From Aphelocoma coerulescens (lineage: Eukaryota; Chordata; Aves; Passeriformes; Corvidae): DNA of 64,000 bases. Under the pieces are notes generated by a model. It saw only the letters and a list, made by a program, of their open reading frames with translations, made no database searches and had not been told where the DNA came from. Of the stretch, positions 54,001-64,000 are shown piece after piece. A program made the translations under genes and the position numbers. The stretch's first letter is position 1. Every line of letters begins with the position of its first letter. The DNA is taken from NCBI RefSeq assembly GCF_041296385.1, contig NC_091023.1:5456924-5520923 (forward strand), read 5' to 3'.

Positions 54001-57000
54001 TTAGTTACTAACCTGCATTTATTCTAACGTGGGGTTTGGTGGTTTTTCTTTTAACTGCCTGTGCAAGCTTTTTGGTCAGATATAGTAACGAGCACTTACC
54101 ACAGTAATTTTAATTAACAAGCTCTAATAAATTTGCACATGTTGCAATATAAGCTCTAAAAATACCCATGTGCATCCCCAAACTGTGGCCGGATTGCTCT
54201 GCAGCGAGGTTCCCCAGGAGTTCTTTGAGCATCAAACCCAACCCCAGCACCACCGCCTGTGGCACTTGGGCGATGCCCTCCCACCCAAAAGCTGCCCCGG
54301 CTGCTGCCCAGCCATGGCACTTTCACCCACCATGGCCAGAGACTCCTGCAGACCTCCTGCTGCAGAGATGAGAAGTTCTGCTCCCTTTTTTGGGTCAGTC
54401 TCAGCCATTTCAGCTGGATCCAACCTGTTAGAGGCCACATTTGGCACAATCACAGCTAGGCAGCTGTGCCAAAGAGGGGAACAAATAAATCACACTCTTG
54501 TCAAAACGTTCCAGCTTTCACTGAAACCTTCCAGTGCACTGATGTTTGCCCCCATGTTTTTTTAACCTGTAAAAGGCCATTCACTGTCAGTGTGGGACAC
54601 TGAGCAATGGAGGGAACAGTTATTTTTTTCACCAACTCCTATAGTTCCCAGACCTGACTCCCTTTCCTATGGGAACACTGCACACTTCAATCAAGGGCAT
54701 CAATCCCAGTATAGAAACAACCCCCACCCACCCCTCCCATCCCATGTCCTGTTCCCAGGCATGGTCCTGATCTCCTGGGGCTGAAGTGGTCCCACCAACA
54801 TCAGAAACTGGTGCCAGGAACAGGAGCTTAATAACTTTAGTGTTGTATTTCCAAGCAAACCACGTCACAAAGACATAAAGCTATGCAGGGAGCAGCTTTC
54901 CTGGGGACAGCCCTTCCAGCCAGGCTTTCTGCAACAGCCTGGTGGATGCCCAGGCCCTGCCAGCACAGCCACTTCTTACTGTGTGTTCCTGATTCCCACA
55001 GCAAGTGTAGTGGTTGGAGCCATCTGCACCAAGGCAGCGATCCCGAGAAATGCTGCAGTGCCAGAGCTGGGACAGGGTGGGGACAGGGGAGCAAACCCTG
55101 CGGCAGCGCAGAATCGCGCAGTGTGCAGTGTGTGTGCAGCCCAGGGAACAGATGTTCCTGACATAAACCAAAATTCTTTAGAAGCACCTGTGCACAATCA
55201 AATGGCCTGGGATACACAGGTGGTCAGCGGGGATTGGGTGAGGGCAGTGTGGGTGATCTCTGCTGCATGTGCTGTGCACAGAGCTGGTCAGTGCATTCCC
55301 CACTGGGACTTGTCTTTCTCAAAGGACAGAAGAAATGGTTTCAGGATAGGTATTACTACTCACATCTTTCCCATCACAGGTGTATGAGAGGTGCTGTTGG
55401 TCACTGTTCTTTCTCATTCAAGGGAAACACGCAGAAAAGTGTGTAATTTATTTAACACATACCAGAAATATCCAGCCATATCATCATGTTCAAGTGTTTG
55501 GAAGAACTAAACTATAAATGAGAGAGGAAAAACATGTGCTGAACAGAAGCAGGAGAGCTGCTGTTAGGTTTTGTGAACCCTTCCACAGTTTGGAGAACTT
55601 CAGAGAATTATACCCAGAGCAGAGACAGCAACAAGCTCACGAAAGCTTTTTCTGTGCTGTACATTGTGGCATATGGGAATGTCATACCAATGCTATTAGC
55701 CAGGGCTCTTTTGCCATGATGTAAAGCATCTAATAATTATACAGCAAATATGATGAGATGGAATTGAACCTGATCTCAATTAGCAACCAGAAGTATCCTT
55801 CCAACTGAGATTAATATTGATTAAACCATAACAAGACTAGTACTTGCCAATAAGAGCTCTATAAAATCAAGGAAAGGTGAGGCCAACCTCTAAGTTGGGA
55901 GCACTTTGTCATGAGCTGTAAAGACAAGTGATTGTCCTATGGCCCAATTTGTCCTTTTCAAAAATGGAAGTTTGGCTCTGTATAATTCAGGAAATTACAG
56001 CCATTTCAGCGGACAGCTAGTCTGGCCAGGAGCCCAGAGCAGAGATCAACAGCCTTTGGGAGACAGCTCTGTCTTCCTCTCAGCTTTCCCCATCCCTGGT
56101 CCAGTATTAATCACATCAAATCCCACTCCTCTTGGCCTTCCCCACTCAGAAATGCAAGACATGGTTCCCACGACTGTTGTACCATACTTCAAAATACAGG
56201 CTTGTGCTTTTTAATTTCCCCCCTTGTACCAAATTAAGGTGGATATTTTGGAGTTGAACAAATATATTGGATTTATTGGCTCTTCCCCTGAGTGAGGTAT
56301 AATAGCCCCACCAGTCCAATCCTACGTTTCCTTTACATGGAAATGATTGGATTTATTGCTAGCCATTTTTAGATGATATTAAGTCAAACCATAACAACTA
56401 AGCATCCTTTAGGGCTTAGTGCAGATTATAAAGTGATGCTTGAAAAACAGACATACAAGGGTATGAGAGGCAACAATAGAAAGCTTACAACAAATCTTAT
56501 TTTCAAGATTCTTGATCCTATTTAAATAATGTTTTAAAATGTTCAGGTCAACTTCAGAGAGATGCTGTGCAGCTCAAGAAACACTGAGTGCTAATATTCT
56601 CCAAATATGAAAATACATACATATAGAACATTAATTGGCAAGTACCTGATAAAGCAAACTTCTTTTACTAAGTTTTTGTTAATACTTTTCTGATAAAGAG
56701 CTATTTGCAAAGAATAAAAACCAATGGTGACAATTATTAATTTTCTTAAAACGAGGGTAGGAGGCAAATGAAGCCTGGAAACCTCTACACCCTACCAAAT
56801 ATTGAGTTGGGAAAAAATTAATGCCCGTGTACCAAACCCAGAAATGTGCCCCTAAAAAGTGGCTTGTGTGCTTTCTGACACAGTAGCCGCATGGCCCTGG
56901 CCAGGCAGCACTGCCACAGCATTTCAGTAACATAGGCTGCTCCAAGGTATATCCTGAAAGACAGACCTTGCCTGTCCTGGTGATTTGTCAGTAGTTCAGC

Positions 57001-57690
57001 ACTGGAATAGAAAGAGGCACTGAGAGTCCAGGAGAAAGAGGCCACAACCTTTCCAAGTTAATACTGGAGAGGTCAGCTCTAAATGTAATGCAAGAAATAT
57101 TACTGCAAATACTGCCCGTGACTACAGGCACTGCCAAGAAATGTCACCTTGTCATGGAACTTTTCTAGCCTTTTGAAATTTCACCTGTGCACAAATTACA
57201 ATCCTTCACGTTCAACAGCAGGCAAATATCAGCCTAACATGGTGAGGATAATAACATGTAACAAGTCTGGCTCCAGCAGCCACAACAAGAGAGCACCAGG
57301 AAGGCAGGAGCACCAAGATGATTTTTTACCGGGTGCAACCACTGGGACTTCTGCAGGTTCCTTGGGACAATAGCATTATACCAGCACACTGACATTCAAG
57401 TGCAACAGAGTTGCAAGACAGCAGTAGCTGCCCAAGGATGTGCTCATGCTTGCTAAGCCTCTAATCCCAGCTTTGATTCCTTCTCCATCCATAATCAGTT
57501 CAAATACAGCTAGAATTAATCACTGTTTGCAAATTTAAAGGCTGCTTTTCTTCTCTCTGCTTAGAATCAGCCTTAGGTCACACACAGAGCCAGCATGGGT
57601 GAAGACATGGGCCAGACCCCCTCCAGAGTTTGGCATTCCCCTCTTGCCCAGAACACAGTACAGTGTGTTACTGCACAGCAGTGCTCAGAG

Positions 57691-57758
57691 CAATAAATAG
57701 TAATAATAACAATAGCAACAACAACAGCAGCAACAATAATAATAATAATAATAATAAT
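57691..57758. repeat. Compound trinucleotide microsatellite (AAT/AAC/CAG)
   Basis: An imperfect AAT/AAC/GCA block (57691-57734) runs into eight perfect AAT units (57735-57758). A plus-strand open frame through it reads as a poly-Asn/Ser run, which is an artefact of the repeat. Confidence 0.95.
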
Positions 57759-60700
57759 GCAATAGTGATAAACCCTGCAGTACCTGCTTATTTGGCAGTG
57801 GCTGTGACTCTGGAGTCACTCTTGCTCATTTTCTGGATCCATCTCTGAACAGATTCTTACACCCTCATCTACAGCATCTCTGCCCACCCTGACTCTGGTC
57901 TAGCCAGGCTCCAGAGTCTGTTCTCCCTGACCTCCTCCCTCTTTGGTAACCCGTTCCTCCGCCCAGTCTGTTCTTCCCTTGATACCACATGGTTTGAGGA
58001 GAGGCAGCTGTGGGCTGAACAAGACAGTACCTTCTGAATGCTGGCCAAGCTGATGCTCTTTCACACTATGATCCTTGTACCTTGCTCTGGAGCTCCAGTG
58101 AGCATTTTGGCCAGCACAACTGCAACTGATTTCCAGCTCAGGTCACCTTCACATCACAGTGACCATCAGCCTTCAGTCATTAGGTCCCCCAGCTTCTATG
58201 ATCCCTTTGTAACTCCTCTAGATGTTACTAGATTGCGCACAGCTTTTTTTAGATTATCTCAAAGCATCCCATTTCTTGTTATTATAGAAAGTCAAGAAAG
58301 ATAACATGAGCAGTGCTCCTAGAAATGAGATTTATGCCCAGCTGCACTGTGCAAGCAGAGTTACGGTGCTGAGAAAATTACAGGCAATAAATAAATGTGT
58401 ATATAGATAGAAGATGTCTTTTAATACATATCTGAAAAACATTCTTTGGAATGCTTAATGAGAAACCTATTCCACATCCTCTAAAACTATTTTCTTAAGA
58501 CTTAGGGAATTCTGTACTTAAAAAGAGGTTAGTGGACCAGCAACCAGAGCGTTTTTAATTTCCATTTCAAAGGATTCCAGCAGAGGCAGATATTTTCAAA
58601 CATTGTACTTGCGAAATACTGATGCTCTTAAACCTGTAAGACAAACTAATTGCATCACCCACCATAGAAAATGTCATTTGGAATGCCACTGGAAGTGCAG
58701 AGGGACAGTGGGCATCCCTCCAAAGTACAGGTTGCATCCACAGATCTTCCTTCACTTACCCCATAAGGTTCTTTGATTCTCTGGGATCATGTTACACTTC
58801 TTGGAGCTGACCTTCAAAAAATGGACATTGCTGGAGTCTACAATAGTGAAGTTTTTTCATCTTTGCCTTTTGTGGTCTTACAAAAATCCACATCTTATAT
58901 GGATAGACTGGGCTCATTTGATAGATGTACCTGCTAAAATAACAGCTGATACTCAAAGATGATCTGAAGAATACTATCCAGCAAGATTCATTCCCCACTG
59001 CTGCCTCCTCTGGCCCAGAAACTGCCCAGGATTAGTGAGCATCTCTTCCTCTCACCACTCTCTGCTCAGGCACATCCCCAATCCCACTTGCTCACCTCTT
59101 GGCTCCAGAGCAGATTGCTATTCCTTTGGCAGCCCTAGCACCCAAGATGGACAAAGACCAGAAAACAGCAAGAAAAGCACTTCTACCCCTTCAGCAGCAC
59201 ATCTGTCACACAGGAACATCACAGCCTGTTTCTCAGCTGGCAGATGTCTAAACACACTCGCCCAAGTCAATACCCAGGTCAGAAGAACACCCTGCGGGGT
59301 CAGGGAACATGGCAAACGTGGACAAAAACCACATATGGAGCACAAAAAAGAGTGAAGGATGAGGATACAACATCACACTAATTTCACAACAAAGAAGAGG
59401 TGGGGTTTGACAGCTAAACCAGGGAACTAATAAAGCCTGACATATTTAAGTTGAAGGTATGACGACGAAAAACTTAAAGACTCCCCATGCACCAAGAAAA
59501 TGAGCTTGAAAAAGCAATGACCGCCTGCACTAGCAATTTATAATCTCTCAGCTGCTGAGATTGTGAACAGTGGCACTTTGTAATCTTATAGGAAAAGCAG
59601 TTCTAATGCCATCTGGTCATATATTTCTGGCCAAGATCATTTAGTGGAGCCTGTAATGAAAAAAGTTGCACATCCTTCTAAAAATCTGAATTATGCCAGC
59701 TGTGCCACAGTGTCACTTGTGCTTTCAAGGAGAAGGACAGCTGTCATTCCTTTTCTCTGAAGATAGGAAGCACATTGCCTTGCTTAAGAGAACTAATTTT
59801 TCTTCCATCACTCTAAATTATCTTACCTGTCGCTAGGAAAAGAAAGGGTGAAGTCCCCATTAACATTTTTTGCTTGATTTTTGCTGACATATATACAGCA
59901 CTTGGTTCCATACACACCTTGCTGAGCTACTGTGAAGAAGGTGATATTTGGACCTTGACTCTAATCTGAACTGAAGCCAGCTCTACAGCCTTGGCATAAA
60001 ATCAGTTTGAGGGAGGGTGCAGTTAAGCTTGCCATCTTCACCTCTCCTAACGAATGAGACATTTCATATTTGAGATATTACCTCAGCAACTTCCTGCCAG
60101 CTTTAAATTGCTCTGTCATCTCAGATTAGCACTCATCATTCATGCTAATGTAAACTAAATGGTACCTCTCCTGAAATATGTGAAAGAATAAATGGGATTA
60201 CAATGAGGGCTGCAGAGCATAAAATTTCTAATCCATGAGCAACTAATTGCTGCAGGTCCTTCTCGGTACTTCCATCCAGCAGCCCATCAATTTGAACCCG
60301 TATATTTGCTATTATGTTATTTTAAGGTCAAATCTTGTTTGCCTCAAGCACACAACTATTCTCACCGGCTCCAAGGGCCTATTTGCAAAAGCAAAGATAT
60401 GTAACCTCAAATGAGCAGGAAAAGAGATACCAGCACCAAGCTGCCTGTAGCAAACCCATCCACTCCCAGGACAGCGGGGCTAAGGGCACGCCTTCAAAAC
60501 CACGTCCCGTCTAGACTCCTCCACCTGCTCACAAAGCAAAGCAGCAGCAGGGAGAATTATAGCCCAATACTCACTGTGACAGGAAGGAAATAGCATTGGG
60601 AAATGCTTATTTTAATGACAGAAAAATATTTGCCAGGCTTGGGCTTAGCAGCAGTAGGAATGTTATTACTTTCGAAGCTGGAAGAGGAAATATTTCAAGG

Positions 60701-61839
60701 GCTATTTTTTGACACCTTCACTGTGGCTTGATTTCTGCATCTATTAAGAAAAAGTCTATAGAGCCTGTGCTGTGGGAGCTTTGCAAATCTTTGCATAAAA
60801 CTCCATTTTATAAGGCAATAGTGTGATAGAACTGTATAGAATTTACATCAGTCTGAAGAGCCACAAAAAGTAAATGTACATGAACATACTGAAGTGCCCT
60901 TGCTTTGTTTCCAGAATTAATGCTAAATTCCATGTCTTCTTCATTTTATTATTTCTCAGAGTACATGGAAACAAGACAGAGAAGTATCCCATGAAGCACC
61001 ACTATGTAAACAGGCCTGGCTGTGTACAGCTTCCTTACCAATGTGTAAATCTGTCATCCTTTTAACCCAAAATAACTTTAAGATGTTAGGCACATAGAAA
61101 GCTGTATTTCCTAGCAATTTGCAAGTTCATCTTCCCAGCATGCTTACGTCAAGTGAAATCCATTTAGAAATATCATCACTGCAAGCACTTCAAAGCCTAG
61201 GAAACATCTTTTAATGGTCATTACTGCACCTACCTTGGGCCATCCTGAGCCTCCTTCAAATGTCCATTGATTTTGGTGGGAGTGCAGAGCACTGAGCAAT
61301 GACACTGGCAAGTACATCAGCTCTGTTATGCTGCCCCGAAATTAGGCAGAGTAGAACCCATTTCTGTGCTGTAAAGTTCCAGTAACCCAGAAAATCCTGG
61401 GACGTGCAGAAAGTGAATGGCTTTGACGGATGAACATTTGCAAATGTAGGGCCATCTAGCTCTGGAAATTACCTCTCAGAGTTATGATGATGTACTTTGG
61501 CGTCTCCCTCATTATGCAGCAAGTTTTTAGTCTAATTTCTGGGTTCAGGGCTTTCTGAAAAGGAAGTCACTTACTTCATTTTGGAATAAAGAGCAATGAG
61601 GGTAAAGAAAGACGAGGTAAAGATCTGTCTACAAAAATGCTTCTTAACATGGATTTCTCCTGGGTATGGCTTAATTCTCAACTGCTCCTCTTTAATTGAG
61701 CCAAACTCTGTTTTTAACACATAATGTTATCTTTCCTGTGTCCTACTCCTTCCATGCATAATAAAATGCATCCAAGGTACTTACATGGCTGTTGTTACTC
61801 AAGGATCTGAGCACCTCCTTAGTTTATCTATCTTTGTAA
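57759..61839 (-). other. GPC1: GPC1 intron upstream of the exon, fifth part
   Basis: No exon is recognised. The stretch 60060-60260 is AT-rich and carries several developmental transcription-factor-like words close together (see findings), but nothing else supports a function. Open frames are short and unrecognised. Confidence 0.45.
61836..61839. other. Target-site duplication, left copy (GTAA)
   Basis: GTAA directly precedes the LTR and is repeated directly after it at 62278-62281. This is the expected signature of integrase-mediated insertion. Confidence 0.8.
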
Positions 61840-62112
61840 TGATGCCTTAGGTTTTAACTTCGTATTTTTCAAATCCTGTACTGCCTAGTGTGTAACTCTG
61901 AAGCTTCTTGTAGCCTGTTAAATTCTGCTCTCTCATGCTAGGTAGACATAACAAAGCCTCTCCAGGCCTGCTCTCCAGGGACACTCAGACCGTCCTAGGC
62001 CAAAAAAGTATCAACCAAAAGCCTCTAAAGGGAGGGGCAAGCTTGGGAAAACTACATCATTAACTGAAGCTTTAATTGGAGAATTAACCCTGAGATGCAA
62101 ATGAACCAAACC

Positions 62113-62120
62113 TATAAAAG
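62113..62120 (+). promoter_or_regulatory. TATA box of the solo LTR
   Basis: TATAAAAG lies in the expected U3 position, about 95 bases before the polyadenylation signal. It could start transcripts antisense to GPC1 if still active. Activity is not shown. Confidence 0.7.
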
Positions 62121-62208
62121 TGTGAAGAACTCGTGACCTGTCGTCCATCTCGGGGTCCATCTTGGCAGTAGCCTCTGGCCCCCAGGGGGTACCTTTGAAG
62201 GCCTTTCA

Positions 62209-62214
62209 AATAAA
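62209..62214 (+). terminator. Polyadenylation signal of the solo LTR
   Basis: AATAAA within TTTCAAATAAACACC, in the place expected for the LTR R region and followed by a T-rich stretch. Confidence 0.7.
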
Positions 62215-62277
62215 CACCTACTTTTATTCCCTTACTCCTTTCTAGTCTCTGTTTCTAGGAGGCCTCTTAAGGCATCA

Positions 62278-64000
62278 GTAATACCTGTGCGAGCTGGGAA
62301 AGTCCTATTACAGTCTCAGGCTCAGAACATCAGAGATATTTAGGGACCTGCCACTGAGATAAATGGGATTAGCTGCCCCATGGCTTTCCTGGCTCAGAGC
62401 CTCCACTGTGTCCCTAAAATCACAAAGGACATCTTAAATGAAGCAGGGAACCACTCCTAAGAGTCTCACTACCTAGGCTGGGGGGCTCATTTCTGGACCA
62501 GCTTTCCTGTTTTGATTTAGTCTTATGTTGCTCAAGGATGAAGGTATTAGATAAGGTAAAAACCCTGTTTCTGTTCTCCTCTGTCTATGCATAACTGAAA
62601 AGCTTTCAGTACTGTTGGCAAACACAGGCTGCAAAGCACTTCGGGGTGTTCTGCTTTACTCCAGCTCAGTTTTCCCTCCTAAAGCTCTACATAAAACTGC
62701 CAAAGTAACTACCAAATCTCCTGTTTAGCTCAGCAATCCTGGATTCCTTCCTTACAGAGCAACAAACAGACTTTTACTGCCCTCTGCACCTGACTTTGTT
62801 CTGCTGAAGCACCAGTTTTCTGCATTTGCTCCTGCAAAGCAGAGCATGCTGAGGTGAGGGCTGGGCAGGTGTGCAGTGTCCACACACCCCCCTCCTCACC
62901 AGCACGGACACTTACAAAGGAAATTTCCATCATTCCTGGGGGACTCCACCAGTTCCCTACCCAATTCTGAGCAACAGGCATACAAAACACACCAGCCACT
63001 TACCCACATGGCACAACAGAAGCAGTGTAGTTCCTGTCCTCCACGCCTGGGAATTTGTCTAAACATAGTCTGCTTTCAAACACGGGTATCTATTTCCAGC
63101 ATCAAACTCCCCAAAAGCAAATGGGAAACCAGTCTAATACAAGGTAATAGTACACAATTTTCATAATGAAACAAAAACTCACTGTGGCAAAGCTAGGCTT
63201 TATATGGGCACCTTTGGGTGGTCACACATGTAGCTCCCTGAATTTCTTGCCTCGGGTGTGTTACCATGAGCACCTTGGCCCCCTGATACAAAGGCACCAC
63301 GACCTTTAGTGGCCAAATATTCATCAGGACAACACAAGTGGCTATTTTTTTCTAACTGAGACCACAGGAAGATATGATTTTTTCCTCCATGGTCACTCAG
63401 CAGTCCACAGTAAGCCCAAAATAATTCCATCCTAATTGCCACAGACATACTCCTTTGAATAAAGAAGAGACGGTATTTTCCACTTGCTCAAAGCAATTAC
63501 CTCTTAAGATACGCGTTAGTTCAATCTTTCCAGGATTTAAATTAAGCCAAGTATTAAATCATCCAAAGCTAACTACCTGAACGTTTTCAATGTCTTTCAG
63601 CATCTTAGAAACGGTCTTTGATGCTCGTTACTTTAAAGGCACAGAATTTTGTCTGAAAATTGACCACTTAAATTCCCTAAAGTGGAAGCTGAGAAAAAAT
63701 ATACTATCTATTTCCAGTCTCATTATTTTAGGTGGATTTTTTTATTAACATAAAGAACTCTAGAATGTAAAAAATAGGGGATTCTGTATAAGGCTAAGAA
63801 ACACAACAACCATGTGCATTGAGGGGGGAAGTGATGAAGTATCCTTTATGGATAAAGATGAGAACTGCCTCCATAAGGGATTAGATTGTGTTTTGGGACT
63901 TGCACTGTTCACTTTGCCTTAGATGTTAACATGCTAGCATGGCCACGACTGCAGTCCCTCAGAGTATGAACACAGGTCTCATTCATCAGATCAGCAATTG
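62278..64000 (-). other. GPC1: GPC1 intron upstream of the exon, last part in window
   Basis: This follows the right GTAA copy (62278-62281). No exon, RNA or further repeat is recognised. A minus-strand ATGGAGGAAAAAATC near 63390 superficially recalled the glypican Met-Glu-Glu-Asn motif but has an upstream in-frame stop and the wrong context. The preceding GPC1 exons presumably lie beyond 64000. Confidence 0.45.

Larger units (their letters stand above)
32641..57690 (-). other. GPC1: GPC1 intron upstream of the exon, fourth part
   Basis: This is about 25 kb without a recognised exon. Local items listed separately are two small repeats near 33.3-33.6 kb, a CpG patch at 35.6 kb, an AACC run at 42.24 kb and a G17 run with purine-rich flank at 45.06 kb. 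The segment 43524-44191 holds long open frames on both strands (199 codons minus, 194 codons plus) with no recognisable domain. AT-rich stretches (36640-37240, 38090-38230, 44250-44800, 47740-48170, 49020-49700, 56220-56830) look like ordinary intron or possible non-coding regulatory DNA. Confidence 0.5.
61840..62277 (+). mobile_element. Solo LTR of an endogenous retrovirus (438 bp)
   Basis: The element begins TGATGCCTTA and ends TAAGGCATCA, a perfect 10-bp terminal inverted repeat with canonical TG...CA ends, flanked by GTAA on both sides. Inside, in plus orientation, are a TATAAAAG box (62113-62120) and an AATAAA polyadenylation signal (62209-62214), consistent with U3 of about 300 bp, a short R and a short U5. 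No primer-binding site, gag, pol or env follows, so this is a solo LTR left by recombination between two LTRs. A 4-bp duplication is more usual for ERV1-like elements than for ERVK (6 bp) or ERVL (5 bp), so class assignment is tentative. It lies antisense to GPC1, the orientation introns usually tolerate. Confidence 0.88.

Noticed and set aside
57630..57848. Open frame with a poly-Asn run
   Set aside because: The run is the AAT/AAC microsatellite read in frame.
63375..63400. Minus-strand ATGGAGGAAAAAATC as the glypican Met-Glu-Glu-Asn exon
   Set aside because: In-frame stop just upstream and no cysteine-rich context, so it is not the preceding GPC1 exon.
6434..64000. Possible miR-149 hairpin, which in humans lies in a GPC1 intron
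   Set aside because: I looked for the mature sequence on the GPC1 strand and did not see it.

Overview
The window looks like avian nuclear DNA. It is AT-rich with locally GC-rich stretches, intron-dominated and very sparse in coding sequence. It carries 3'-terminal fragments of CR1 LINEs, with their typical reverse-complement opening (TCACAGAATGGTTTGGGTTG and variants). It also has one solo retroviral LTR. No bacterial-type genes, operons, tRNA or rRNA genes or CRISPR arrays are seen. The species cannot be fixed from the sequence.

The only coding sequence I can defend is one internal exon of a glypican gene on the minus strand at 6042-6433 (392 bp). It has a good acceptor and a good donor. 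Its 130 full codons fit the N-terminal helical lobe of glypican-1 (GPC1) better than the GPC4/GPC6 branch. The rest of the window is best read as GPC1 intron: about 6.0 kb downstream of the exon (1-6041) and about 57.6 kb upstream of it (6434-64000). I searched by eye for the neighbouring exons (the cysteine-rich exon before it, the Tyr-Cys-x-His-Cys exon after it) and did not find them. This is not an exhaustive search.

Layout. 1-6041: intron with a five-copy 24-bp minisatellite (2941-3060) and a possible ancient repeat scrap (5461-5514). 6042-6433: the GPC1 exon. 6434-21740: intron without recognised features. 21692-21953: a hairpin followed by a CR1 fragment. 27630-27677 and 32446-32640: two more CR1 fragments, in the same orientation as the first. 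33320-33573: a short hairpin and a short direct repeat. About 35590-35660: an isolated CpG-dense patch beside a consensus minus-strand splice donor. 45056-45240: a G17 run leading into a purine-rich tract. 57691-57758: an AAT-type microsatellite. 61840-62277: a 438-bp solo LTR with perfect 10-bp terminal inverted repeats and a 4-bp target duplication, lying antisense to GPC1.

The many open frames of 60-217 codons outside the exon have no recognisable domains and often overlap one another on both strands. I treat them as chance. I found no clearly new biological system. The most checkable points are the precise solo LTR, the unusually long intron, and the CpG patch as a possible alternative promoter or exon.
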